From positions 124,001-188,000 of the forward strand of contig DASP01000014.1 in the NCBI GenBank assembly GCA_002503825.1: 64,000 nucleotides of DNA, read 5' to 3'. Origin of the DNA: Methanoregulaceae archaeon UBA467 (lineage in GTDB: Archaea > Halobacteriota > Methanomicrobia > Methanomicrobiales > Methanospirillaceae). The notes under the pieces are model-generated. The model made no database searches. It was given only the letters and a program-made list of their open reading frames with translations, and was not told where the DNA came from. Below are positions 19,079-27,047 of this stretch, one piece after another. The stretch's first letter is position 1. Every line of letters begins with the position of its first letter. The position numbers and the translations under genes were made by a program.

Positions 19079-19606
19079 TCATTGCTGCTTTACACTATAT
19101 ACTCCTGATCCGAGCCACCACGTGTCGTCAATCTTTCTGACATACCCGAGTTTTTGTTCAACAGTATTGTTATGCACGGGATTTATGTAGTAATATGTAA
19201 CAAATCCGCTTCCGTTCCGGGCTGCGTCCATGAGATTGCGAATAAAGTACTCTCCGTGTGCATCTTTTTCGTTAAGGCGGTTCACGCCTATCAGCTCAGG
19301 ATTGACAGGATGGGCAATAACTGTCCCGTTGAAGTCATAGGCATAGATGTACAGGTCACCTTTCATGAACGAACCGGTTTTTTTATCAAATTCCAGTAAA
19401 GCAGTTTCTTTTCCGTTTATCGTGGCGTATTCAACCGCACTGTTGACAAACGCGACCATCTCTTCCCTGGGATGTGACCAGGTTACGGTGTCAGATCCTG
19501 TATTCCCGCTGATATTATCGGTTAAAAAACCCGTGCTGCTGCACCCGGCTACCAGTACTGCAAAAAACAATGCTACTCCGCAGAGGGTGACGTCGCGCTG
19601 ATTCAT
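19079..19606 (-). CDS. Cache-domain lipoprotein
   Basis: A 175-residue exported lipoprotein. MNQRDVTLCGVALFFAVLV is followed by the lipobox AGCSS, so the mature protein would be lipid-anchored on the outer face of the membrane. The rest is a single Cache domain: EEMVAFVNSAVEYA, DLYIYAYDFNGTVIAHPV and the closing WWLGSGVYS are typical. Such domains bind small molecules, but this one has no transmembrane signalling part. It may act as a binding partner of a separate sensor. The inner ATG at 19606 is chosen over the longer frame from 19681 because it gives a standard lipoprotein signal. Confidence 0.85.
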   Translation of the reverse strand: MNQRDVTLCGVALFFAVLVAGCSSTGFLTDNISGNTGSDTVTWSHPREEMVAFVNSAVEYATINGKETALLEFDKKTGSFMKGDLYIYAYDFNGTVIAHPVNPELIGVNRLNEKDAHGEYFIRNLMDAARNGSGFVTYYYINPVHNNTVEQKLGYVRKIDDTWWLGSGVYSVKQQ

Positions 19607-19757
19607 GAAAACAGGGTATGCATGATGAACTGATATTTTTTTATATAACAATTCCAATAAACCCGGCATGTCAACAGACACCGGAGGTTATTGCAGGCTT
19701 CATCTTCGCGACTAATCCTTTTTTTCCGGCATTCTTTCTTTTGAGGAAAAACTGGTA

Positions 19758-20303
19758 TCACCGGATTATGCATTCTGCAATTTCATGCGCGAATTCCATC
19801 AGAATTTTTTTAATTCCATCCGTCCCACTGTCCGGCCCTGATAAGGGACCTGTCGCCGGATGCGCCGCGTAACATTCAATGAGTACTGCACCATGGAGGA
19901 CCCACAGCCATGATTCGAAGGAATATGCATCATGATAAAAAGTCCCCCCGGTTGGACCCGCTGTCACATGGAAGCCGGCGGATATTTTTAAGAACATCTC
20001 CCCTGCAGCAGGTTCATCTTTGTACCTGATCACTCGCACACCGACATTTACCACGACTTCTCCGGGTCCGGTTTTATGATCCGGGCAGTATAATGCAGTA
20101 ACAAATGATATTTCACCCGGAAAAATACCCGGATACGGTTCATCACTTGAACGGCAGGAATAGCCTTCAATGTCCGGGAAATAATTCAGGTAAATGTCAT
20201 TCCCCGGTTCTTCGCAGATACAGGTGCAGCGTCCACAGGCCGTTCCGGATTCAGGAAAAAAAGCCCTGGCGGGCGAAAACCTTTCTAATTGTATTTTTTT
20301 CAC
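19758..20303 (-). CDS. Unknown 181-residue protein, GTG start, Cys-rich N-terminus
   Basis: I do not recognise this protein. It begins MKKIQLERFSPARAFF, has a Cys cluster CGRCTCIC at about residues 23-30 that could bind metal, then a mixed alpha/beta body with FVTALYCPDHK and WLWVLHGAVLIECYAAHP. There is no signal peptide or membrane span. The GTG start at 20303 lies about 26 bases from the centre of the TATA-like element at 20324-20334, so the mRNA is probably leaderless, which supports the start. It is flanked by two lipoprotein genes on the same strand. Confidence 0.65.
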   Translation of the reverse strand: MKKIQLERFSPARAFFPESGTACGRCTCICEEPGNDIYLNYFPDIEGYSCRSSDEPYPGIFPGEISFVTALYCPDHKTGPGEVVVNVGVRVIRYKDEPAAGEMFLKISAGFHVTAGPTGGTFYHDAYSFESWLWVLHGAVLIECYAAHPATGPLSGPDSGTDGIKKILMEFAHEIAECIIR

Positions 20304-20323
20304 CTTATTATCTGGACACCAGG

Positions 20324-20334
20324 AAAATATAAGG
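20324..20334 (-). promoter_or_regulatory. TATA box for a leaderless transcript
   Basis: CCTTATATTTT on the minus strand is centred about 26 bases upstream of the GTG at 20303. The spacing places the transcript start at or next to that codon. Confidence 0.5.
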
Positions 20335-20408
20335 TTTTTTTTTCAGAAAAAAATATTCTCCATACCAGTCTTTCACATTTTTTATGGGATTTTCAGGTCA
20401 TCGGGCAG

Positions 20409-20858
20409 TTAAACATACGTATCGAGAACAAGGGACTGCGATCCGTCCCTGAATTTCGCGATGACAGTTACATAATCAAGTCCATTCGTCCCACCCCTTA
20501 TCGCGATATCGTCTCCGGGTGCGGGTCTCTCCACAGTAGTAACGAACTCTTCTGAATCCGAATTGGTGACTATTGTTTCAATGACCGCAAGTCCGGCAGC
20601 ATTTGGCCCGCCAAAGTAATAGAGCATTATCTGCGTATCAATTTTTGACAGGCTCACTGAAATGCCAGGGGGGCGGTCGGTGGAATATGAGAGCGACCCA
20701 TGGCTCACCTGCGGTGTGAAAGGGGTACCTGTGGACATGGCAACTGGTCCCGCAGGGGTATAAACGGAATACGAAGGCTCCTCAACAGGTGCAGCGCAAC
20801 CGGCACAAAGGACTATTACAATAATAACAATAATAACCGGAAATAAGACTGGCTTCAT
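20409..20858 (-). CDS. Small exported lipoprotein
   Basis: A 149-residue protein with a strongly hydrophobic signal (MKPVLFPVIIVIIVIV) and the lipobox LCAGCA, so it should be lipid-anchored outside the membrane. The mature domain is beta-rich, with VIETIVTNSDSEEFVTTVERP and a late VIAKFRDGSQSLVLDTYV. No named family is recognised. The pattern resembles small beta-sandwich lipoproteins found in many Methanomicrobiales genomes. Confidence 0.75.
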   Translation of the reverse strand: MKPVLFPVIIVIIVIVLCAGCAAPVEEPSYSVYTPAGPVAMSTGTPFTPQVSHGSLSYSTDRPPGISVSLSKIDTQIMLYYFGGPNAAGLAVIETIVTNSDSEEFVTTVERPAPGDDIAIRGGTNGLDYVTVIAKFRDGSQSLVLDTYV

Positions 20859-21001
20859 TGAAATGAGATGTGATCCGGTACATCACAATGATTTCTGTTC
20901 ATATGAAGCGGACAGATGATCCGGCGATATAACGTAATAAGGATAATCATGAAAAAAAATTCATTCACATCTCATGTCATCCCCATACCAGCACTGCATC
21001 C

Positions 21002-21646
21002 TTAATTTTTTTCCTGTTTTTTAACCCAGGGAAAGTTTATGCGGGATACACATTCATCAGCCTCTTTATTCCTCCCGAGGGCCCGGAGGGTCAGGGACTT
21101 ATTGTAAAACACAAATGCATTTATTGCATTGAATTCGAGTGCCTTGTTGAAATATTCAAGTGATGTTTTATAGTCCCCAAGTTCCCGTAATGCAATACCC
21201 TTGCTTGTCAGTACCCTGATGTTTCTCGGGTTCTGTTCAAGAGACCGATCAAAGTATTCAATTGCTTCCCTGTACCGTTCAAGTCCATTCAGGGCATATC
21301 CTTTATCATTCAGGGCATATGAAAAATCAGGATCTGCTTCAAGTGCCCTGTCGAAACAGGCAATGGCATCCTCAAATTTTCCAATCTTGCGAAGTGTATA
21401 GCCTTTCTTGTACAATGCCATCAGGTTGCCGGGATATCGGGAAATTATTTCATCATAGTTCGCAATGGCCTCCTGGTGCCGGCCGAGCTCATAGAAAATA
21501 TCTCCCTTGTATTCCCAGGCTTTCAGATTATCGGGGTTTAATTCAAGTACATGACCGCAATCGTTGAGTGCCAGGTCATGCCTGCCCAGAGACAGGTCAC
21601 GGTGAGCTTTTTCAAGCCATTCATCTTCGTTCATCATCCACATCAA
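21002..21646 (-). CDS. Tetratricopeptide-repeat protein (about 6 TPRs)
   Basis: A 214-residue soluble protein of about six tandem 34-residue TPR units, for example AWEYKGDIFYELGRHQEAIA and ALNDKGYALNGLERYREAIE. TPR arrays are scaffolds for protein-protein contacts; no enzymatic domain is present. Its repeats resemble those of the much longer TPR protein at 46937. The start may be the ATG at 21646 or the one at 21634 (MNEDEWLEKA); neither has a clear ribosome site. The HAMP/roadblock cassette begins about 230 bp away on the other strand. Confidence 0.88.
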   Translation of the reverse strand: MMWMMNEDEWLEKAHRDLSLGRHDLALNDCGHVLELNPDNLKAWEYKGDIFYELGRHQEAIANYDEIISRYPGNLMALYKKGYTLRKIGKFEDAIACFDRALEADPDFSYALNDKGYALNGLERYREAIEYFDRSLEQNPRNIRVLTSKGIALRELGDYKTSLEYFNKALEFNAINAFVFYNKSLTLRALGRNKEADECVSRINFPWVKKQEKN

Positions 21647-21822
21647 TTGATAAGCATATAGGGTATTTATCGTTATTCACAACCGGTTCACCGGATCATT
21701 CCTGTAATATGCTTCAGAGCCCCTGCCGTTTGAAAGGATTGCACTCGCCGGATTCAGAGGGACTGCATCGAATATACCCGGTTATGGCTTCAATGACATG
21801 CCTGCCATAGAATGACCTGATG

Positions 21823-21834
21823 TTTTTATATATT
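21823..21834 (+). promoter_or_regulatory. TATA box of the HAMP/roadblock cassette
   Basis: TTTTTATATATT sits about 45 bases upstream of the ATG at 21873, giving a leader of roughly 20 bases that contains the ribosome site GGAGTGA at 21860-21866. Confidence 0.6.
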
Positions 21835-21872
21835 CCAACGATTTTAACTAACCTATCACGGAGTGAACCAAT

Positions 21873-22301
21873 ATGCCCGATCCGATAAAAAGAGAGCAGA
21901 CTGCCACCAGCCAGTCACGTATCCAGATTCCGCTTTTTTACAAACTCATGATCAGTATGCTTTTTGTTGCGACGATTCCAATCGTTCTCCTCGGTATCGT
22001 CTCTATTGGGGGCACAAGCTCAATTGTCACCACAATCGGAAGCGAAAATAGTATCATCATTATCACCGTGATAAATGTCAGTGTCGTTTTAATGTGGAGC
22101 TATTTCCTTTCACGACGCATTACCGACCCTGTTGTTCATCTCTCACGGATCGCCACCAGGTTAAGCAGGGGTGAGATGACCGATACCGAGATTGTTATCC
22201 AGAGCAACGATGAGATCGGCGAGCTCGCCACAGCATTCTCAAAAATGATCAATACCTATAAGATTCTCGATACGCTCGCACGCGAAGAAGTGGAACGATG
22301 A
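21873..22301 (+). CDS. Membrane HAMP-only protein
   Basis: A 142-residue protein with two membrane helices (about residues 22-47 and 60-80) followed by a complete HAMP domain: SRRITDPVVHLSRIATRLSR and then NDEIGELATAFSKM. It ends shortly after HAMP with a coiled tail and has no kinase, methyl-acceptor or cyclase output. There is also almost no extracellular domain, only about 12 residues between the helices. It would therefore pass on a membrane signal by contact with a partner. The start is supported by GGAGTGA with a 6-base spacer. The roadblock genes follow 120 bp downstream on the same strand. Confidence 0.88.
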   Translation: MPDPIKREQTATSQSRIQIPLFYKLMISMLFVATIPIVLLGIVSIGGTSSIVTTIGSENSIIIITVINVSVVLMWSYFLSRRITDPVVHLSRIATRLSRGEMTDTEIVIQSNDEIGELATAFSKMINTYKILDTLAREEVER

Positions 22302-22421
22302 ATTGAAAGTGCGGTTCACCTGCTTTCCCCGGATAAAAGTGTTTCACAGGCGAACTGATGATGCCGTGACATCATTCCGGAAAATCTTTAAGAATGAATT
22401 TGATTAAGTACAGAAGACGCC

Positions 22422-22769
22422 ATGCTTGAGCACATACTCGGAAAATTTCTGGTCCTGAAAGGCGTGTCCGCCGTGACCCTCATCCACAGGGACGGCGAGG
22501 TCATTGAGAGCGAGGAGACAATTCCCCTCAACGAGCAGGCAGTAGGAGCCGTGGTTTCATTCGTGCTTGCTGAATCGGCAGCACTTGCACAGGGACTCGA
22601 AAAAGATAATTTTTCCATGGTTATCGTTGAATTCGAAGACCTCCTGCTCATTTCCAGTCCGCTCTCCGATGACATTTTTATTGTTATCATTGCCGGTGCA
22701 CACGCAAATATCGGGCAGGTTTCGTATGAACTCAGAAAAATAAAAGATGAAATCCTGGTAAACGCATGA
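22422..22769 (+). CDS. Roadblock/LC7-domain protein
   Basis: A 115-residue cytoplasmic protein that is one roadblock/LC7 domain: MLEHILGKFLVLKGVSAVTL, a central helix with AVGAVVSFVLAESAALAQ, and the strand pair MVIVEFEDLLLISSPLSDD. This fold is shared by MglB-type activators of small Ras-like GTPases and by scaffold proteins. No GTPase gene is in the neighbourhood. Its stop overlaps the start of the next gene (ATGA), so the two are translationally coupled. Confidence 0.85.
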   Translation: MLEHILGKFLVLKGVSAVTLIHRDGEVIESEETIPLNEQAVGAVVSFVLAESAALAQGLEKDNFSMVIVEFEDLLLISSPLSDDIFIVIIAGAHANIGQVSYELRKIKDEILVNA

Positions 22770-23644
22770 TCGAAGGGTTGCCTGAAGGGGAAAAGATAGG
22801 GGATATGCAGGCCTCCCTGTCATGGATTTTTTCTCATACCGCCAGGTTCTACGGCATTATTATCATCCGCATACAGGACGGAAACGGGAGCATCCTCATA
22901 AACATGGGTAAACCGGCCGGATACTATTACGAGCATGGTAACCGCACCCTGAGGGGAAACGCAGCAAAAGAATTTTTCATGACACAGCGCATAATCGACT
23001 TCACCCTTTATCGTTACCATAAAGACGAATTCGAAGAGGCGGTCCGGCTGTTTCAGATGGATGAACTCTCTGAACTTCCATCAGCCCTTACCAGCACAGC
23101 TCCTGAAGAAATCCCTTTCCAGGAATCCGGATCGCCTGACGCCACGCCCCGACCTTTCGCTGAACAGGAAATTTCGGGTCTGGATCATGTTCCAGGCGAC
23201 AAAGATGTGGAGCACGTGGAAACCGTGACAGAACCTGGCGAGATAACCGACGACCTGGCACATGCCGAGGTCATTACGGTCCACCGGAATGAACTCGCAC
23301 CTGTGGATCTGCACTGGCTCGGCCAGATCCTTCTTGGGGAGATCACTGCACTCCCTGGTGTCGCAGCAGTTTCTCTTTTTCACGAGGATACTCCGATGCT
23401 TTCCATCGGAAATATTGATCTTGAACCCCTCATAAAAAATGCCGGTCATATGCTGCAGTCTGCAAAAACGATATCATCGGTGATGGATTCCGGAGAATTT
23501 CTCCAATTAATCCTTCAGATTCCGGGCGGACATGTAATAATCGCACCGTACTGGGAGGAACATGTCTGTATATTTGTCAGGGAAAATGGAAATCTCGGTC
23601 AGATTCGAAAGACATTAAAAGAGATCAACAGGCGTCAGTCCTGA
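22766..23644 (+). CDS. Two-domain protein with C-terminal roadblock-like domain
   Basis: A 292-residue soluble protein. Residues 1-95 form a compact domain (FYGIIIIRIQDGNGSILIN, KPAGYYYEHGNRTLRG) resembling DUF2226-type domains that bring effector-like modules to roadblock proteins. An acidic linker of about 90 residues follows. The last 110 residues form a second roadblock-like domain, beginning LGQILLGEITALPGVAAVSL and ending with GGHVIIAPYWEEHVCIFV. It overlaps the upstream roadblock gene by 4 bases. The two products probably form a heteromeric platform that receives input from the HAMP protein; this is inference from gene order. Confidence 0.75.
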   Translation: MIEGLPEGEKIGDMQASLSWIFSHTARFYGIIIIRIQDGNGSILINMGKPAGYYYEHGNRTLRGNAAKEFFMTQRIIDFTLYRYHKDEFEEAVRLFQMDELSELPSALTSTAPEEIPFQESGSPDATPRPFAEQEISGLDHVPGDKDVEHVETVTEPGEITDDLAHAEVITVHRNELAPVDLHWLGQILLGEITALPGVAAVSLFHEDTPMLSIGNIDLEPLIKNAGHMLQSAKTISSVMDSGEFLQLILQIPGGHVIIAPYWEEHVCIFVRENGNLGQIRKTLKEINRRQS

Positions 23645-23657
23645 ATATCCTTCCAGA

Positions 23658-23957
23658 TCACTGTTTTACAAATGTCCGGCATAGTATGTCCCTTTCAATG
23701 GAGTGCAGGTACTGGCACACAAAAAATGCATCACCCTTCCTTTTCCAGGATACAGGTGTATTTTTAACGTTTCCGGGATCCGGTTCCCGGGTTCGAATGC
23801 CGGTCACTACCCTGTCTGCCGGGACATTCCTGTAACAAAACCCGTCCGAACCTTTTATCAAAACAACGAATTTACCTCGTGAACCAATAAAAAGGCATTG
23901 ATATGCAGTTATTTCAAGTGAATACCGGGAACCCCGGTCTTTCAGGATCCCCGGCAT
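23658..23957 (-). CDS. Small hypothetical protein
   Basis: A 99-residue frame in the gap between the roadblock cassette and the next gene. It reads like a genuine beta-rich protein (YSLEITAYQCLFIGSRGKFV, DGFCYRNVPADRVVTG) with alternating polar and hydrophobic residues and three Cys. There is no signal peptide, no membrane span and no family I recognise. Its start lacks a clear ribosome site, so the call is tentative. Confidence 0.4.
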   Translation of the reverse strand: MPGILKDRGSRYSLEITAYQCLFIGSRGKFVVLIKGSDGFCYRNVPADRVVTGIRTREPDPGNVKNTPVSWKRKGDAFFVCQYLHSIERDILCRTFVKQ

Positions 23958-24117
23958 GCTGGAATAACCTTTCCCTCATTTCGCCGCAATAAAAACCCGC
24001 AATCCCGGTATCGTGGAACATAAACACATAAGTCTTATGAATGCATCCGCCTTTTCACGATGCCGTGCTTTTCGATGTTTTCTTTAATCGGTTGTCTTTT
24101 ATATGGTAATGAACTGT

Positions 24118-24645
24118 TTACTTTCTTTTCTCAGGGGCGAGGGGGCTCACCACGGCTTCGCTCAATGTCATATTAATAAATGAAATACCTACCGATCCCA
24201 CACTCACCACGGCCTGGATTGCCCGGTCCAGGTCCTTTACAGAAAAATCATTGTAAAACGGGTATATGTATCTTGAGATTGTAAACCCGACAACCTGTCC
24301 GTTTTCAATGATGCGGGAGTATCCTGTCAGGGGAGACGTGAATGCACAGGTGAGTTCGTAATTAAAATGGACATCTTTCCTGGCATAGAAATCATTCAGT
24401 TTCTTTACCTGCGGACCATCCGGAAGTGTAATCTGGAACGCAACTGCACAGTAGCGTGTACCTTTTTTGTTTTCGACCATAATTGGGAAATCCCCGAATT
24501 TTACCCAGAATCCCCAGAATTCTTCTTCATCAAATTCTTTGACAATCTGGACATCAATATCTTCGAGGTATTGTTTCAGTTCATCCCGGACCTGTTCGGG
24601 GGGCTTGACCGGCACAGTAGTTTTCATATAATCAGAAGATTGCAT
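24118..24645 (-). CDS. Conserved-looking archaeal protein of unknown function (DUF2299-like)
   Basis: A 175-residue soluble protein. The N-terminal KPPEQVRDELKQYLEDIDVQ helix is followed by a beta-rich core with FWGFWVKFGDFPIMVEN and FQITLPDGPQVKKLN. The layout resembles small archaeal domains such as DUF2299, which I cannot confirm here, and the function is unknown. The ATG at 24645 is preferred because a TATA-like element at 24667-24676 lies about 26 bases upstream, implying a leaderless mRNA; the longer frame to 24696 would start before the promoter. Confidence 0.75.
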   Translation of the reverse strand: MQSSDYMKTTVPVKPPEQVRDELKQYLEDIDVQIVKEFDEEEFWGFWVKFGDFPIMVENKKGTRYCAVAFQITLPDGPQVKKLNDFYARKDVHFNYELTCAFTSPLTGYSRIIENGQVVGFTISRYIYPFYNDFSVKDLDRAIQAVVSVGSVGISFINMTLSEAVVSPLAPEKRK

Positions 24646-24666
24646 AACGAATTCAATAATATTTCG

Positions 24667-24676
24667 CTTATAAAAA
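24667..24676 (-). promoter_or_regulatory. TATA box for the leaderless gene at 24645
   Basis: The minus-strand sequence TTTTTATAAG sits about 26 bases before the ATG at 24645. It supports that start and a leaderless transcript. Confidence 0.55.
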
Positions 24677-24905
24677 AACTTAATTGTAGCATGCATGAAC
24701 CTCCAGCATTGTATAATTTTTTATAATGTCATCCGGAATGGGTGAGTGGCGGTATTCATGGTACTTCTTAATAAGAACAGCCACGTTACTGCCCGGGTCA
24801 GGCCTGTATGCATCCAATTACGGGATCATGCGGGTAAAGCCTGTGCCCGATATGAAAAAACAGGTAAAACGGAGGTGAATAAATATACTAATATCGACAA
24901 AAGGC

Positions 24906-25340
24906 ATGGCATTCTGTGGAGCGATCATCGTATGCATGATGATACTCCCGGCAGCCAGTGCTGACTTCAGCATAGATAATGCTGTATATCAAATCTCAAC
25001 CGGCGGTGGCTTTTCAGCCGGCACGTCTCCCGCGTCCGTATCCCAGGTCACGCAGGGAAATGCACCTTTACTAACACCAGGAACAGATACTTCAGCATTG
25101 CTGTTCAGCCAGTATCCTAATATCCTGGCAGGAAATCCAATCCCGGCACAGACGCTGAAATCCCCGTCCATCACTGGCAACTCTGCACAGGGTTCCATAT
25201 CAGCATGGACGAATTCACATCTGATGCAGGGAAACAGTGACGGCTCCGTATCAGATATTCAGTACTCCCAAAAAGTAACTGCGAGCGGATCTATCACGAA
25301 TTTTGTATTCTCTACCTCATATCTGTCAGGAAACAGGTAA
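24906..25340 (+). CDS. Exported Ser/Thr/Gly-rich protein, unclear start
   Basis: A 144-residue protein with a short hydrophobic signal (GAIIVCMMILPAASA, likely cleavage after ASA) and a low-complexity mature part rich in Ser, Thr, Gly and Gln, for example YQISTGGGFSAGTSPASVSQ. It is probably secreted or surface-bound. The start is odd: a perfect GGAGGTGA lies 28 bases upstream of the ATG, with an in-frame TGA between them and an AAAA run just before the ATG. Losing one A would join the ATG to an upstream GTG-initiated basic leader. Family unknown. Confidence 0.65.
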   Translation: MAFCGAIIVCMMILPAASADFSIDNAVYQISTGGGFSAGTSPASVSQVTQGNAPLLTPGTDTSALLFSQYPNILAGNPIPAQTLKSPSITGNSAQGSISAWTNSHLMQGNSDGSVSDIQYSQKVTASGSITNFVFSTSYLSGNR

Positions 25341-25457
25341 CCGACTTACAGGGCCGGCTACCTGCAATATTTTTTTAGTGGCTTACGGGGGCCCGGTTTT
25401 TACCCGGTGAATAAGAGACGCATATTATAAAAAGCCCGTATATATAAAAAACAGCCC
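25341..25457. other. Intergenic before the inverted repeat copy
   Basis: This begins the 915-bp gene-poor gap 25341-26255. It holds a GC-rich dyad near 25385-25405 that may terminate the upstream gene, then AT-rich sequence. The rest of the gap is an inverted repeat element, flank repeat A, about 300 bp without visible features (25798-26110), and a GC-rich hairpin repeat. Confidence 0.5.
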
Positions 25458-25710
25458 TGTAGAAACCCTTTTTCGTTCTCTCACAATTCCTTTTTCGCCC
25501 CACACCTCATCGTGACACTCCCGGGGCTGATGCCAATGATCGTATGTCTGCGTCTCCGGAATGCGATAAGGGCCGTGCCTGGTTCTTTAAAAATAACAAA
25601 ATCGAAATCAACCCTGACTGCAGACCATACTGCAGCGGGGCAGGGCGGTATGCAACACCTCCTTTCAGAAAATGAATCGAACACGGTCTATCGAAATGAG
25701 GATTTCAACA
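25458..25710 (-). repeat. Terminal-inverted-repeat element, copy 3 (inverted)
   Basis: On the minus strand this 253-bp copy begins TGTTGAAATCCTCAT and ends GGGTTTCTACA, and it contains every conserved block of the other copies, including CATACGATCATTGGCATCAG and GGGAGTGTCACGATGAGG. It runs opposite to the three other full copies. A 178-residue frame on the plus strand across it is an artefact of the repeat. Confidence 0.85.
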
Positions 25711-25797
25711 AAGCGTGCCATGAGCCTTCCCGGCCCAAAGATGAACATGAAAAAGGAGGACAGGCGAATATTAACCGGACTTTTTCATACCGGCCAA
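25711..25797 (+). repeat. Flank repeat A, copy 2
   Basis: This stretch is close to 3938-4025: it shares AGCCTTCCCGGC, a GAACATGAAAAAG block and CCGGACTTTTTCATACC. It keeps the same plus-strand orientation as copy 1, although the element on its left side is reversed. Confidence 0.75.
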
Positions 25798-26110
25798 AAA
25801 ACCAATTCTATCAACAGAATACTCAATTCCCAGAAGGACAACTAAAAATCCACGGTGTTATACACAGGGTAGTGGTGTCTTTACCACCACGGCCGGTTTT
25901 CGCAATGATTAAGGATCATTTCCGCACGGCAATAAAAAAGCCGGATGCCGGGCATAAACAACAGCCGTCCCCGGTCAGATCAACAGGAACGTTTACGTAT
26001 ACTAAAAAAAACATGTCGCCGTGCATCGCGGTGACGGAAAGAGATTAAAAAACCTCCTCGCTGTTTTGTATGGGTTTATAGATACTCATATCTTAAAGGA
26101 AATACTGAGC

Positions 26111-26150
26111 AGTCACTGAATCGCCGCCGTGGCGCCCTTCGGGGGCGGTG
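26111..26150 (+). repeat. GC-rich hairpin repeat, copy 1
   Basis: A 40-base unit starting AGTCACTGAA and running into CGCCGCCGTGG and CGCCCTTCGGGGGCGG. The inner part folds as a short GC stem capped by TTCG. The same unit, with a few changes, is at 36539-36582. It may be a transcribed terminator-like hairpin or a small dispersed repeat. Confidence 0.7.
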
Positions 26151-26255
26151 AAGTTCATCGTTTTGGGAGTGTTGGAAGGCCAGGCATCCCCACATATTAC
26201 AATTAAATGAGAATATTTTAGCCAACACATAATAGCGAAGAGCCTGAAAAAAAGA

Positions 26256-27047
26256 TTATTTAAGTTTTTCCTGCAGATCTGCAATTTGTTGTGCCAGTTC
26301 ACCAATTTCGTCGGTTCTGCTGGTATCAATTACAACGCTACGCTCACCGTCACGGATCCGTGTTACTGCATCGGTCAGGGACCTGATATCCCTTGAGACA
26401 GATCGTGCGAAAAACACAATCATTCCAGCTCCGATGATCAAACCGGCAATGACCGTCAGGGCAAAGGCATAGGCAACACCTGTGCTCCGTGAGTTCAGGT
26501 CAGACCCGTCCATGTCGATACCGAGGACTGCAACGGTATTTCCGTTTGCATCCCTGACAGGTGCATAACCTGATATATAAGTGCCCCATTTGTCGGTGTA
26601 CGCATTTTCTGAGGCAGTCGGGACAGAAAGGGCCCCAAAGATCTGCATGCGGTCAGGAGTTGTATAGGGTTCCCCGATCTTTGCCGCCTGATCCGGGTCC
26701 TGGAGCCAGAAATCATCGACAATAAAGGTTATTTGTCCCTCCTGATCCACCTGCATGATATATGCATTGAGCACTTCATCATTTATCGACTGCATCTCGT
26801 CGAGCTGCCTGGCAATCCCAATATAGAGGGGCGATCCCTCATCTCCGGGGCGAATGGAAAGTACCTCCGTTGCATTCATCTGCGTGGCCATGACCCCGGC
26901 GATAGATGAAAGTTCATCCCGGGTTGCTTCTTTGATTGCAGTACTGGCACCCTGGTATGCCAGGAGTGCTCCGATTGATGCCACGATTATTACCAGAACG
27001 ATAAATATCGCGGTCATTTTCAGGACAAGGCTGGTTTTCTGTGTCAT
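26256..27047 (-). CDS. Cache/HAMP membrane sensor without output domain
   Basis: A 263-residue protein: membrane helix at about residues 10-32, an extracellular Cache-like domain (about 35-185, with GTYISGYAPVRDANGNTVAV near its end), a second helix at about 190-213, then a HAMP domain (VSRDIRSLTDAVTRIRDG, TDEIGELAQQIADLQEKL). It ends right after HAMP. The front half matches a chemoreceptor or sensor kinase, but there is no methyl-acceptor or kinase part. It overlaps the upstream PEGA gene by 4 bases (ATGA), so the two are coupled. A truncated receptor is possible, but the short clean end after HAMP also matches the protein at 21873. Confidence 0.88.
   Translation of the reverse strand: MTQKTSLVLKMTAIFIVLVIIVASIGALLAYQGASTAIKEATRDELSSIAGVMATQMNATEVLSIRPGDEGSPLYIGIARQLDEMQSINDEVLNAYIMQVDQEGQITFIVDDFWLQDPDQAAKIGEPYTTPDRMQIFGALSVPTASENAYTDKWGTYISGYAPVRDANGNTVAVLGIDMDGSDLNSRSTGVAYAFALTVIAGLIIGAGMIVFFARSVSRDIRSLTDAVTRIRDGERSVVIDTSRTDEIGELAQQIADLQEKLK

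Noticed and set aside
23785..23815. A tRNA-like T-arm (GGTTCGAATGCC)
   Set aside because: No acceptor stem, D-arm or anticodon arm can be drawn around it, and it lies inside a plausible small protein gene.
25512..26048. A 178-codon plus-strand frame
   Set aside because: It runs through the inverted element copy and flank repeat A; composition is unlike neighbours and there is no ribosome site.
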